From: Streptomyces sp. SAJ15
Lineage (GTDB): Bacteria > Actinomycetota > Actinomycetes > Streptomycetales > Streptomycetaceae
Direction: 5' to 3'
Length of the DNA stretch: 64,000 bases
Assembly: GCF_007595705.1 (NCBI RefSeq)
Contig: NZ_NISY01000002.1
Span: forward strand, 1,015,810-1,079,809
Part shown: in pieces, positions 1-8,844 of the stretch
Numbering within the stretch: position 1 is the first letter of the stretch
Layout: every line of letters begins with the position of its first letter
Translations under genes and position numbers: made by a program
The notes under the pieces: model-generated
Database searches by the model: none
Told to the model about the DNA's origin: nothing
The model's input: only the letters and a program-made list of their open reading frames with translations

Positions 1-744
1 GGCTTCTTCGCCCCCCACGTACGGGCCTACATCCGGCGCACCGGGGCGCCCCCGGGCATCGGTGCGCTCGTCGCCTACAAGGACCGCCGCAACGCCCTGA
101 GGAACCCGTACGCGCACCTGCACGAGGACGGCCTCACCCTGGAGCGGGTGCGGTCCTCGCCGATGCTGTGGGACCCGATCCGCTACTCCGAGACCTGCCC
201 GTCGTCCGACGGCGCCTGCGCCATGGTGCTCACCGACCGCGCGGGCGCGGCCCGCGCGCCGCACCCGCCCGCCTGGCTGCACGGCGGCGCGATGCGCAGC
301 GAGCCCACCCTGTTCGCGGGCAAGGACTTCGTCTCGCCGCGCGCCGGGCGGGACTGCGCGGCCGACGTCTACCGGCAGGCGGGCGTCACCGACCCGCGCC
401 GCGAGATCGACGTGGCGGAGCTCTACGTGCCGTTCAGCTGGTACGAGCCGATGTGGCTGGAGAACCTGGGTTTCGCGGCGGAGGGTGCGGGCTGGAAGCT
501 GGTCGAGTCCGGTGCCACCGCGCTCGACGGCGACCTCCCCGTCAACCCCTCCGGCGGGGTGCTGTCCAGCAACCCCATCGGCGCCTCGGGGATGCTCCGC
601 TTCGCGGAGGCGGCGCTCCAGGTGCGCGGCCAGGCGGGGGAACACCAGATCGAGGGCGCGCGGCGAGCGCTCGGGCACGCGTACGGCGGCGGCTCCCAGT
701 TCTTCGCGATGTGGCTGGTCGGGGCCGAACCACCCGCCACCTGA
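1..744 (+). CDS. Thiolase / SCP-x-like acetyl-CoA acetyltransferase, C-terminal part (5' end outside window)
   Basis: The reading frame is open from the first base and ends at TGA 742-744, so about 247 C-terminal residues are visible. The end of the protein carries the thiolase-like NPSGG (thiolase C-terminal loop) and NPIGASGM motifs, followed by a conserved helical tail ending in a GGGSQFF segment, as in lipid-transfer (SCP-x) thiolases. Members of this family cleave or condense acyl-CoA thioesters, often in sterol side-chain or fatty acid metabolism, and usually work with a DUF35 OB-fold partner. No partner is visible on this side of the window. The N-terminal active-site cysteine lies outside, so catalytic competence cannot be judged. 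Confidence 0.85.
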   Translation, partial: GFFAPHVRAYIRRTGAPPGIGALVAYKDRRNALRNPYAHLHEDGLTLERVRSSPMLWDPIRYSETCPSSDGACAMVLTDRAGAARAPHPPAWLHGGAMRSEPTLFAGKDFVSPRAGRDCAADVYRQAGVTDPRREIDVAELYVPFSWYEPMWLENLGFAAEGAGWKLVESGATALDGDLPVNPSGGVLSSNPIGASGMLRFAEAALQVRGQAGEHQIEGARRALGHAYGGGSQFFAMWLVGAEPPAT

Positions 745-865
745 CCCGCGCGGGACGACAACCGCGCCTTCCGTCCCTCTCCCATGTCCCTCTTCCGTGG
801 CCTGTGCCCCACCGCCCGCCCTCGCTAGGGTGGGCGCCGGACGAACGACCGGGAGGAGCACGGAC

Positions 866-1105
866 GTGGCCGACACCACCACGGAAGACCGGCTGAACAG
901 CGAGCAGAAGCCCCAACTCGACCTCAGGGAAGCCGAGTGGCGGTCCAGCAGCCAGGGGGTCGGCGACGTCCAGATCGCCTTCGTCGAGGGCTATATCGCC
1001 ATGCGCGACCGACGCGAGCCGGAGGGCCCGGCGCTGATCTTCACCCCCGCCGAGTGGCGCGCCTTCGTGCTCGGCGCCCGTGACGGCGAGTTCGACCTCA
1101 CCTGA
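866..1105 (+). CDS. DUF397 family protein
   Basis: A 79-residue protein starting at GTG 866, preceded by GGGAGG at 851-856. It contains the typical DUF397 pattern: an EWRSSS segment near residue 28, a central VAMRD-like turn (here IAMRDRREPEGP), then the FTPAEWRAF and GEFD motifs at the C-terminus. DUF397 proteins are small actinobacterial proteins, frequently next to XRE-type regulators and linked to development (BldB/WhiJ-associated families). No XRE regulator is adjacent here, so this copy is an orphan. It is followed directly by a strong hairpin terminator. Confidence 0.85.
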   Translation: MADTTTEDRLNSEQKPQLDLREAEWRSSSQGVGDVQIAFVEGYIAMRDRREPEGPALIFTPAEWRAFVLGARDGEFDLT

Positions 1106-1134
1106 GCCTTCCCGCCCCGCGGACGCACAGGTGC

Positions 1135-1179
1135 GAGACGGCCCGGCGCCGCCCCTTCGGGATGGCGCCGGGCCGTCTC
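1135..1179. terminator. Perfect 16-bp hairpin between convergent genes
   Basis: Bases 1135-1150 (GAGACGGCCCGGCGCC) pair perfectly with 1164-1179 around a 13-nt loop. It lies between the DUF397 gene and the oppositely oriented terpene synthase gene, so it can act on both strands. There is no U-tract, as usual in Streptomyces. Confidence 0.8.
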
Positions 1180-1241
1180 CGCGTCCGTGGCCGACGGCTG
1201 TGCGTGGCCGACGGCTGTGCTGCTGATCCAGACGAGACCGC

Positions 1242-2324
1242 CTAGGGACGGTGCGTCGCCTGATGTCCCGTCAGGTCGCTCCAGGGACGCTGTCGTCCGC
1301 CGCCGACGGCCGCGACACCCCGCTCGTCGTACCGCGAGGTCTCCAGCGACCAGGCCAGGCTGCCGCTCATCAGCTGCCGCATCCCGTCCGTGTAGGCGGC
1401 GGTGTGGCGCAGCAGTCGCGTCGAGGCGCCGGACGCCGCCAGCGTGGCCGGGAGCCGCTCGGACAGGTGCTGGAAGCGGTGGTAGCGGGCGTTGGCGAGA
1501 TCGGCCACCCGCCGCACGGACTCCTCCAGGGGACCGCCGTCCCGCTCGTGCAGCAGGATCACGCTGTTGTGCACGTCCCCGGCGGCCAACTCCTTGTCCA
1601 GTGAGACGATGTCGTTGATGAAGATCACCACGTCGTCGGTGGCCTCCCGCATCTCGGCGAGCGGCCAGCCGGTGTGCAGCGCGGACGGCAGCGTGTAGCC
1701 GGCGAACCGTTCATGCAGATCGAGACAGGGCTGGACGCCCACGGAGTGCCGCTTGACGGCCAGCAGCGAGCGCAGGGAGCGCGGCGACTGGGCGCGGCGG
1801 TCCCGCGCCTCCCGCTTGTGGGCGAGTAGGTAGCCGAGCCAGTGGCTCCGGAAGCGGTCCCGCCACCCCTGCGACATCCCGGAGTTGATGCGCCGCCACA
1901 GGTCGCGGAAGCTGTCCACGAGCGGGTTGGCGCCGCCGTCAAGGCCCCGGCCGGGCGGCTCCCCGGTCACCCGCACCACGCTGTCCACCAGCCGGGAGAC
2001 GGCGTCCGGGCAGCACCCCAGCTCGCCGTCGAACTGGTCGTCGAAGACGAAGAACCAGCCGTTGAGGTCGTTGGCCAGATCCAGCGCGGCACCCCTGGCC
2101 CGCGGGTAGAACAGCGCCGACAGCCGGTCCAGGCGCAGCGCGTCGTACTCCGCCGCCGCGGCCTTGTCGAACACCCCGTACCGCCGCAGCCACCGGATCG
2201 TGTGCCGCCTGGCGGCCTCGGCATCGGGGCTGACCGCCGTGGAGACCGGTATGTCGAAGAGCGCGGCGCGCTCGGCGAGCGTTCGCCGCCGGGCGCGAGG
2301 CCGCACCGTACTGGTTTCCGTCAT
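1242..2324 (-). CDS. Class I terpene synthase (sesquiterpene cyclase type)
   Basis: A 360-residue protein of the usual length for bacterial terpene cyclases. The Mg-binding aspartate-rich motif DDQFD is at residues 95-99, the NSE triad (NDIVSLDKE) at 237-245, and the C-terminal RY pair occurs in a TSRY context. These are the residues that bind the diphosphate and three Mg ions, so the enzyme should be active on a prenyl diphosphate, most likely farnesyl diphosphate. The start is ATG 2324 with a GGTGGA sequence just upstream. No cytochrome P450, prenyltransferase or methyltransferase lies beside it, so the product may be an unmodified hydrocarbon or alcohol. The gene is divergent from a LAL regulator at 2546. 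The product cannot be predicted from sequence alone. Confidence 0.9.
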   Translation of the reverse strand: MTETSTVRPRARRRTLAERAALFDIPVSTAVSPDAEAARRHTIRWLRRYGVFDKAAAAEYDALRLDRLSALFYPRARGAALDLANDLNGWFFVFDDQFDGELGCCPDAVSRLVDSVVRVTGEPPGRGLDGGANPLVDSFRDLWRRINSGMSQGWRDRFRSHWLGYLLAHKREARDRRAQSPRSLRSLLAVKRHSVGVQPCLDLHERFAGYTLPSALHTGWPLAEMREATDDVVIFINDIVSLDKELAAGDVHNSVILLHERDGGPLEESVRRVADLANARYHRFQHLSERLPATLAASGASTRLLRHTAAYTDGMRQLMSGSLAWSLETSRYDERGVAAVGGGRQRPWSDLTGHQATHRP

Positions 2325-2545
2325 GTTCCACCGTCCCCACCCGCACCATCTGCCGTACGAGACCGGCGAGCTGACGCCCCCTCCGGACTCGTTTCAGCAA
2401 TCCTCCGTGATCAGTGAAGTGGCCGATAGGGCGAATGTCGAAGTGGCGCGTGCCATTGGCCCATGCCTGGCGAAGTTCCCCCTTCGGCTGCTACGGAGAG
2501 TCCAGTGCCACTACGCTCAGCGTTACCTGTGGAAGGGGCTGAGAG

Positions 2546-5488
2546 GTGACCGAGGGCATGGGGAACAGGATCCGGCCGGGCCGGAGCTTAGTGGAGCGCG
2601 AAGCGGAGATCGACGCGATGGAACGCGCGTTGACCAGTCTGTGCGGCGCCTCCGACGACGCCTCGGGACGGCGCGCGGGCGGAGTGATCGCCTTCGCCGG
2701 ACCGGCCGGCGTCGGCAAGACCGCGCTGCTCGCCGAGGTCCGCCGCAGCGCCGTCGCACGCGGCTGCACGGTGCTGACCGCCCGCGGCGGAGAGCAGGAG
2801 CAGGGGCTGGCCTTCCACGTCGTGCGCCAGCTCGTCCAGCCCGTGCTCGCCGCCGCCACCGAGGAGCAGCACCGCGCCATCCTCGGCAGCTGGTACGACA
2901 TCGTCGCCCCCGCCGTGGGGCTGGTGGTGCCCAAGGACGGTGGCGCGCCGGACCCGCAGGGCGTGCGCGACGGCCTGGACTGGCTCGTGACCCGCTTCGC
3001 GGTGCAGCGCGCCCCGGTCGTGATGATCCTCGACGACGCCCACTGGGCCGACACCGAGTCCCTGGACTGGCTCACCGGCTTCGCACCCCGCGCCGAGGAC
3101 CTGCCCATGCTGCTGGTCGTCGGCTACCGCCCGGAGGACCTCTCCGCCGACGCCGCCGCCTTCCGCAGGCTCGCCGAACGCCAGGGCTCCCGACCCCACC
3201 TGCTCGCCCCGCTGACGCCCGGCGCCGTCGGCCGCATCGTCCGCGACGCCATCGGCGACGAGGCCGACGAGGCGTTCTGCCGCGAGTGCTGGGCGGTCAC
3301 CGGCGGCAACCCCTTCGAAGTCGTCGAGCTCGCCGCCAAGGTCTACGACCGCGAGCTGAAGCCCGGCTCGGCGAGCGCCGCGGAGCTGCGCCAGATGGTC
3401 TCCATGGCCAAGGACAGCGGCCTCATCGAGCGGCTGGAGCGGCTCGGCACCTCCGCGGTACGCCTGGCCTGGGCCGTCGCCGTCCTCGGCGCGGAGGCCA
3501 CGCCGACCCTGGCCACCGCCGTCGCCGCGATCAGCGGCGGGGACACCCCGGACCTCGTCGCCCGGCTGCGCGACGCGCGCATCCTCGCGCCCGCCGCGCC
3601 CGGAACCGGCAAGCCCTTCGAAGAGCGGCTGGAGTTCTTCCATCCCCTGGTCGCCACCGCGGTCTACCGCGCCATCCCCGGCAGCCTGCGCGTCGCGATG
3701 CACGGTCAGGCCGCCACGGCCGCCATCGGCGCGGGACTGGGTGCCGCGGCCGCCGGACGGCACGTGCTGGAGATGCACCCCGAGGCCGATCCGTGGGTCG
3801 TCCAGCAGCTGCGCGAGGCGGCCCGCGAGTACCTCCGGGCCGGCGCCCCGGACGCGGCCCGCCGCTGCCTCGCCCGCGCCCTGCGCGAACCGCCGGCCAT
3901 GGAGGATCGCGCCGCCGTCCTCTTCGAACTGGGCTGCTCGGCGCTGCTCACCGAGCCGGCCATCACCGTCAACTACCTGAAGGCCGCGCTGGAGGAGCCG
4001 GTCCTCGACCCCGCCCTGCGCGAGGCCATCACCGTCCGCCTCGCGCAGGCGTACGGGCACAGCGGCCACATGGAGGAGGCCGCGCGCATCGTCGCCGACG
4101 AGGCCCGGGCCGCCACCAGCGCCCGCACCCGACTGCGCATGCAGGCCGAACAGTTCATGTGGAACGCCTTCCGGGCCGACGAGGCGGACTCCCCGGCCCG
4201 CTCCCGGCGGCTCGCCCGACTGGTCGAACACCTCAGCGGCCGCGGCCTGGCCGAGCGGTACCTGCTGGGACTCCGCGCCTGGGACGCGGTCGTGCGCGGC
4301 GAGAGCGCCGACTCCGCACTGCGGTACGCGGAGGCCGCCCTCGGCGACGGACTCGACTGGACCGACGACAACTGGGGCTTCGAGGTGCCCGTCCTCGTCG
4401 CCCTCACCTTCATGTACTGCGACCAGCCCGGCCGCGCCGAGGAGCTGTTCCACCAGGGCATCGCCGAGTGCGAGCGCAAGGGCTGGCGCGGCTCCCACCT
4501 GTCCTTCGGACTCACCCTGCTCGGCTACGTCCGCTACCGGCGCGGCCGCCTGGGCGAGGCCGAGGAGCTGGTCCGCGAGGGTCTGCGGATCTCCGCGCGC
4601 GTCGGAGCCTCCACGCCCGCCGAGTGGGCCGCCGTCGGGACCCTGGTGCTCACCCTCATCGGCCAGGGACGCACCGAGGACGCCCAACGGGTGGCCCTCG
4701 AGTACGACTACGGGCGGAGCGTGCCCAAGGCCGTCGTGTACCCCGACGTCCAGGCCGCCCACGGCGAACTGCTGCTCGCCACCGGACTGCACCGGGAGGC
4801 CCGGCAGCAGCTCACCGCGGCCGGCCGCCGTCTCGACGCGCGAGGCTGGCGCAACCCCGCCTTCTGCCCCTGGCAGCCGCAGCTCGCCCGCGCCCTGGCG
4901 CTCACCGACCCGGCCGGGGCCGTGGAGACCGCGGCCGACGCCGTCCGCCGGGCCCGCCAGTTCGGCACGCCCTCCGCGACCGGACAGGCGCTGCACGCCG
5001 CCGCCTCCGTGGCCACCGGGAGCGAGCGGATCACGCTCCTCGCCGAGGCCGTCAGCCATCTGGAGCGGTCGCCCGCCGCCTACGACCTGGCACACGCCCT
5101 CGTCGACCACGGCGCCGCGCTCCGCCGCATCGGCCTGCCCCAGGAGGCCGGCGACCGGCTGCACCGCGGGCTGCGCGGCGCCCTCCAGTGCGGCGCCGAC
5201 ACCCTCGCCGCGCGGGCCCGCGACGAGCTCTCGGCGATCGGGCTGCGCTCGCTGCGGCTGCGGGTCGACGCCACCGGCACCCTGACCCGGCAGGAGCAGG
5301 CCGTCGCCGAGCGGGCCGCCGCGGGCTGCACCGACGCCCGGATCGCGGACGAGCTCGGCCTGGCCGAGCGCGAGGTCGCCCGGCTGCTGTCCACCGTCTT
5401 CCGCAAGGTCGGCACCGACCGCCCCGGCCTCGCCAGGGCCATCGGCACCGGCCCCCAACCGCCCGACGACGCACCCGGAGGGCGCTGA
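2546..5488 (+). CDS. LuxR-family large ATP-binding (LAL) transcriptional regulator
   Basis: A 980-residue protein with an N-terminal AAA/NACHT-like ATPase: Walker A GPAGVGKT at residues 52-59 and Walker B MILDDAHWAD with the aspartates at 163-164. A long TPR-like helical middle follows. The C-terminus (about residues 913-970) is a LuxR-type helix-turn-helix beginning LTRQEQAVAERAAAG; it is somewhat degenerate because the usual recognition-helix pattern TVK.H is replaced by EVARLLSTVFRKVG. LAL regulators typically activate secondary metabolite or sugar genes in Streptomyces. The gene faces away from the terpene synthase across a 221-bp gap, suggesting it may control it; this is inference. GTG 2546 is used, but ATG 2558 has a better placed GAGGTGA (2543-2549) and may be the true start. 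Confidence 0.88.
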   Translation: MTEGMGNRIRPGRSLVEREAEIDAMERALTSLCGASDDASGRRAGGVIAFAGPAGVGKTALLAEVRRSAVARGCTVLTARGGEQEQGLAFHVVRQLVQPVLAAATEEQHRAILGSWYDIVAPAVGLVVPKDGGAPDPQGVRDGLDWLVTRFAVQRAPVVMILDDAHWADTESLDWLTGFAPRAEDLPMLLVVGYRPEDLSADAAAFRRLAERQGSRPHLLAPLTPGAVGRIVRDAIGDEADEAFCRECWAVTGGNPFEVVELAAKVYDRELKPGSASAAELRQMVSMAKDSGLIERLERLGTSAVRLAWAVAVLGAEATPTLATAVAAISGGDTPDLVARLRDARILAPAAPGTGKPFEERLEFFHPLVATAVYRAIPGSLRVAMHGQAATAAIGAGLGAAAAGRHVLEMHPEADPWVVQQLREAAREYLRAGAPDAARRCLARALREPPAMEDRAAVLFELGCSALLTEPAITVNYLKAALEEPVLDPALREAITVRLAQAYGHSGHMEEAARIVADEARAATSARTRLRMQAEQFMWNAFRADEADSPARSRRLARLVEHLSGRGLAERYLLGLRAWDAVVRGESADSALRYAEAALGDGLDWTDDNWGFEVPVLVALTFMYCDQPGRAEELFHQGIAECERKGWRGSHLSFGLTLLGYVRYRRGRLGEAEELVREGLRISARVGASTPAEWAAVGTLVLTLIGQGRTEDAQRVALEYDYGRSVPKAVVYPDVQAAHGELLLATGLHREARQQLTAAGRRLDARGWRNPAFCPWQPQLARALALTDPAGAVETAADAVRRARQFGTPSATGQALHAAASVATGSERITLLAEAVSHLERSPAAYDLAHALVDHGAALRRIGLPQEAGDRLHRGLRGALQCGADTLAARARDELSAIGLRSLRLRVDATGTLTRQEQAVAERAAAGCTDARIADELGLAEREVARLLSTVFRKVGTDRPGLARAIGTGPQPPDDAPGGR

Positions 5489-5505
5489 GCGCCCCGCGGG
5501 ACGTG

Positions 5506-5542
5506 CCGCGACGGGCCGCCGAACGCCCACGGCCCGTCGTGG
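5506..5542 (+). terminator. Hairpin downstream of the LAL regulator gene
   Basis: CGACGGGCCG (5509-5518) and CGGCCCGTCG (5530-5539) form a perfect 10-bp stem around an 11-nt loop; it extends to 13 pairs with one mismatch. It begins about 20 bases after the stop codon. Confidence 0.65.
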
Positions 5543-6002
5543 CCGGCCGCGCCCGCGCGGTGGCGGTCGCACATCCTCCGCAGCCCCGCATCGACCGTGG
5601 CGCGGACGTCACCAGGGCCGCTCGGTCGCCTCGGGGCGCCACGGCGACGGGTCCCGCCGCCCGGCCCGGCGGGACGGCGGGAGGCTGCCCCCGCACATGG
5701 GGTCCGAGCAGACGGGAGAAGCCCTCGGTCTCCGCCGCGCACAGCGGCCGCGCGCGTGCGAGAGAGCCGGCCGCCCTCCGGGAGTCCCGGCGGGCCTCGC
5801 CCGGCGCCCGCGCACCCGGGCGGCCCGGCCGGCCCACCCGCCTCCGGAGGAGGCTCCGACGTCCCGGAGCCCCGCGAGTACCGGCCGGCGCGCGGCCGTC
5901 CGTCGCCGGGCCGGCCGCACCGCGCGCCCCGGTCGTCACGGGGGCGTCATCCCGGCCTCCCTCGGGCGCGGAGGGCGGCCTCGGCCACGTACCATGGTCC
6001 GC
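5543..6002. other. Intergenic region without a recognisable gene
   Basis: About 460 bases of very GC-rich DNA. Open frames exist on both strands but their translations are Arg/Pro/Gly-rich with no recognisable motif or credible ribosome binding site. Only the last bases look functional: TACCAT at 5990-5995 fits a -10 hexamer for the next gene. Confidence 0.5.
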
Positions 6003-6503
6003 ATGTCGTTCCTCCGCCGCCGCAGCGCCGCCACACCCACCGGCCCGGACTTCGACGTCCTGGCCATGGACCCGGGCGACTGGCCCGGCGATCTGGGCGC
6101 CGGCCTGCTGCCCGCCCCGGACGGCAGCTGCCAGGGCGTGTTCCTGCGCTACGACCTGTTCGGCGGGCGCGGCCCCGCGATGATCATCGGCAATCTGCCG
6201 GAGGGCTCGCCGGTCCGCGAGCTGGCCGAGGGACAGGTGCCGTTCGAGGTCACCCAGCTGCTGGCGGCGCTCGGCAACGACGAACCGGTCCAGGTGCTGG
6301 ACGTCGAGGACACCCCGGTGATGCACGAGGACAACCTGCTCATCGTGCGCCGCGTCAAGCTCTCCGAGAGCCGCATCTCCTGCGCCCAGTTCGACCGCAG
6401 CGACGGCGTGCTCGTCACCATCGCCAGCTGGGACCGGCCGATCACCGACGACCTCTACCGGCTGCTCAAGCCGCTGCCCGCGGAGATGTTCCAGCAGGGC
6501 TGA
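6003..6503 (+). CDS. Conserved actinobacterial protein of unknown function
   Basis: A 166-residue soluble protein without signal peptide or membrane segment. I do not recognise the family. It opens with a basic segment (MSFLRRR), then an acidic stretch and a mixed alpha/beta body; charged LPEGSPVRELAEGQVPFE and SWDRPITDDLYRLLKPLP segments look conserved. ATG 6003 was chosen because TACCAT (5990-5995) sits 7 bases upstream, the geometry of a leaderless Streptomyces transcript; the in-frame ATG 5994 overlaps that hexamer. It is monocistronic, convergent with the amidase gene and separated from it by a hairpin. Function is unknown. Confidence 0.7.
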   Translation: MSFLRRRSAATPTGPDFDVLAMDPGDWPGDLGAGLLPAPDGSCQGVFLRYDLFGGRGPAMIIGNLPEGSPVRELAEGQVPFEVTQLLAALGNDEPVQVLDVEDTPVMHEDNLLIVRRVKLSESRISCAQFDRSDGVLVTIASWDRPITDDLYRLLKPLPAEMFQQG

Positions 6504-6514
6504 GCCCGACCGGA

Positions 6515-6555
6515 CCCCGGCCCGGGTCCGCCGAGCGCGCGGACCCGGCCCGGGG
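6515..6555. terminator. Bidirectional 17-bp hairpin
   Basis: CCCCGGCCCGGGTCCGC (6515-6531) pairs with 6539-6555 with one mismatch around a 7-nt loop. It lies between the convergent gene ends at 6503 and 6563. Confidence 0.75.
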
Positions 6556-6562
6556 AGGAGCG

Positions 6563-8566
6563 CTAGCGGTCCGAGCGGCGCACGTCCACATCGGCCGCCT
6601 TGACGAACGCCACCCGGTGCCCGAACTGGATCTGGTAGTACGTCTCCTGGCCGCGGACCACCGCGTGCCCGGCCGGGTCGAAGGTGGTCGCCCAGAGGTA
6701 CTCACCCTGGGTGCGCAGCCCCAACGCGTAGGACTGGCCCGCCAGCAGCTTGTACGGCAGCGGCGAGACCGGCTGCACGGGCACCCCCTTCGGATAGGCG
6801 GCCGGCTCCGGGTAGGCCCGCCCGTAGACGGGCACCTCGGCCCGGCCCTCCGTGGGCGTCACCACCAGCCCGCGGGCGTCCACCGCCGTCGGCCGCCGCG
6901 GCGGGTTGTGGAACCACGCCTTCTGCCCCAGGTACCACACCGCCGTCCACTCGCCCGAGCGGTCCGCGACCGCGTACCGCTGCCCGGTGGAGGCGCGGGC
7001 GCCGGTGTCGTTGACCCCGGTCGTCGAGGCGCCACCGTCGGGGCGCAGTCCGACGTCCTTCACCAGCGGGGCGTCCGCGCTGGGCGCGGTGTGCAGCCGC
7101 ACCGCCCCCGACCCGTGCGCCGTGCACGGCACCCCCGGCTTCTGGCACCCCGTGTAGACCGGCTGGTGACTCGCGTAGTCGGGACGGATGGTGACCAGCC
7201 CGCCCCAGCGGCCCGCGGTGCGCTGGAACGGGGTGCCCAGCAGGGTGAAGTAGTGCTGCCAGTCCCAGTAGGGGCCGGGGTCGGTGTGCATGCCGCGGAT
7301 GGTCGTGGCCAGCGTGCCGGGGACGTTGTCGTGGCCCAGGATGTGCTGACGGTCCAGCGGGATGTCGTACTTCCGGGCCAGATAGCGCACCAGCCGGGCC
7401 GACGAGCGGTACATCGCCTCCGTGTACCAGGCGTCCGGCGCGGCCAGGAAGCCCTCGTGCTCCAGCCCCACCGACTTGGCGTTCACATACCAGTTGCCCG
7501 CGTGCCAGGGGACGTCCCTGGTCGGCACGTGCTGGGCCACATGCCCATCCGCCGAGCGCAGCGTGTAGTGCCAGGACACGTAGGTGGGGTCCTGGACCAG
7601 GCGGATGGCGGTGTCCCAGGAGCCCTCGGTGTCATGGACGATGATGTAGTCCACCTGCTGGGAGACCGGGCGGTCGCCCTTGTCGTGGTTGCCGTAGTCG
7701 CCGTCGCCGAACTCCTGGTACGGCGCCGGGATCCACTCGCACGCCACGCTGAGCGGACACTCGGTGTGCGGGTCCCGGCGCGGCACCCGCAGGTCGAGCG
7801 CGGACAGCTGATCCCGCCGCGGGTCCACCGCGGGCACGGCCTCCAGCACCATCCGCTCGCCCGCCTCGGTGGTGCGCCGCTCGCCCGCGCGGATCACCGC
7901 GAACACGTCGTCCGCGAAGACCGCCGCGGTGGCGGCGTCGTCGGCGCCGGAGTAGCCCGCCACCGCCCCGTACCAGTCGGCCGGGTCCCGGCTCAGCGGC
8001 AGCCCCAACTCGCGCTGGGTGTCGGCGAGCAGCGCCGCGCCGCCGCGCACATTGGCCGTCTCGTCCCGGCGCAGCGCCTCGGCGGGCAGCCCGGTCAGCC
8101 GCGCCGCGCGGTCCAGGGTGCGCAGCCGGGGCGGGAGTTCCCCGGGCGGCGGCACGTCGGCCGCGGGCGGTCTCGCCGGGCGGGCCGCGTCCCCGCGCGG
8201 GTCCTCGGTGCCATGGCTGTGGTGCGGGGTGTCGGCGAGGGCGGTGCGCGCGTCCGTGAGGTGCATCGGGCCGTATCCGCCGGTGACGCTGGGCGCCCCC
8301 CGGTGGCCGTCCCAGCGGGACTCCAGATACGCCACGCCCAGCAGCACGCTCTGCGGGACGCGGTACTCCTCCGCGGCCGCGGCGAACGCCTCCTGGAGCG
8401 TGTCGGGGGTGGCGCGGGGGGTGGCGGACGCGGCCGGAGTGGCGGACGGCGCGGAGATCAGGCCCGTCAGCAGCGCGACGGAGGCGACGGCCCCCATGGC
8501 GCGCGGCCGGGAGCCACGGCGACGGCCGCCCGAGGTGGATGTTCGGGCCGGAACGGATCCTCGCAA
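6563..8566 (-). CDS. Secreted N-acetylmuramoyl-L-alanine amidase (Amidase_2/PGRP type)
   Basis: A 667-residue exported peptidoglycan hydrolase. I place the start at TTG 8566 because AAGGAGG lies five bases upstream; the frame is open further but upstream residues are Arg/Pro-rich without a start signal. A signal peptide follows: an Arg-rich n-region, the hydrophobic VASVALLTGL, and an Ala-rich cleavage region. Residues of about 50-200 look like a lytic-transglycosylase-like helical segment with a YLESRWDG motif. The Amidase_2 domain begins around residue 305: zinc ligand His311 in IIVHDTEG, then the WHYTLRSADG segment, an ILGHDNVPG motif and HTDPGPYW containing the second zinc His. The C-terminal third resembles SH3-like or cell-wall-binding repeats. 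It should cleave the lactyl-amide bond of murein outside the cell. Confidence 0.88.
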   Translation of the reverse strand: MRGSVPARTSTSGGRRRGSRPRAMGAVASVALLTGLISAPSATPAASATPRATPDTLQEAFAAAAEEYRVPQSVLLGVAYLESRWDGHRGAPSVTGGYGPMHLTDARTALADTPHHSHGTEDPRGDAARPARPPAADVPPPGELPPRLRTLDRAARLTGLPAEALRRDETANVRGGAALLADTQRELGLPLSRDPADWYGAVAGYSGADDAATAAVFADDVFAVIRAGERRTTEAGERMVLEAVPAVDPRRDQLSALDLRVPRRDPHTECPLSVACEWIPAPYQEFGDGDYGNHDKGDRPVSQQVDYIIVHDTEGSWDTAIRLVQDPTYVSWHYTLRSADGHVAQHVPTRDVPWHAGNWYVNAKSVGLEHEGFLAAPDAWYTEAMYRSSARLVRYLARKYDIPLDRQHILGHDNVPGTLATTIRGMHTDPGPYWDWQHYFTLLGTPFQRTAGRWGGLVTIRPDYASHQPVYTGCQKPGVPCTAHGSGAVRLHTAPSADAPLVKDVGLRPDGGASTTGVNDTGARASTGQRYAVADRSGEWTAVWYLGQKAWFHNPPRRPTAVDARGLVVTPTEGRAEVPVYGRAYPEPAAYPKGVPVQPVSPLPYKLLAGQSYALGLRTQGEYLWATTFDPAGHAVVRGQETYYQIQFGHRVAFVKAADVDVRRSDR

Positions 8567-8685
8567 TGCAGCCTCCTTCAGGACAGGCCGAGCGTGGGGG
8601 CGGGGCGTGCGGGGCCGAACGACCTTAGAGGTAGCCGCTGCCGAACGTTCCGTCAACGACATGCGTACGCCCGGTGAGAACGCGT

Positions 8686-8724
8686 CGAGGGCTCGCACCG
8701 GGTTCCTTCCGGTGCGAGCCCTCG
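8686..8724 (-). terminator. Perfect 16-bp hairpin after the phosphotransferase gene
   Basis: CGAGGGCTCGCACCGG (8686-8701) pairs perfectly with 8709-8724 around a 7-nt loop. It lies downstream of the minus-strand phosphotransferase gene and upstream of the amidase start, so it would end the former transcript. Confidence 0.75.
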
Positions 8725-8731
8725 GGCCTGC

Positions 8732-8816
8732 GGCGCGTCACCGGTCCAGACCGGTGAACCCGTCGGGAGCGGTGGTCCGGCCCCGGCCCTCGGCCGGCGC
8801 GAACCGGTGACGCGCC
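8732..8816. repeat. Nested, mutually exclusive hairpins
   Basis: GGCGCGTCACCGGT (8732-8745) pairs perfectly with 8803-8816 over a 57-nt loop. The same left arm can instead form a local hairpin, CACCGGT (8739-8745) with ACCGGTG (8750-8756). The two structures cannot coexist. Confidence 0.6.
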
Positions 8817-8844
8817 CCTGGGGAAGCGGACGGGCCGGGCAGGC

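Noticed and set aside
2164..6183. 1339-codon plus-strand frame over the LAL regulator
   Set aside because: Arg/Pro/Ala-rich shadow in another frame; the LAL frame has Walker and HTH motifs.
8567..8698. 44-codon N-terminal extension of the amidase
   Set aside because: The strong AAGGAGG with TTG 8566 and the signal peptide position argue for the later start; the extension overlaps a terminator hairpin.
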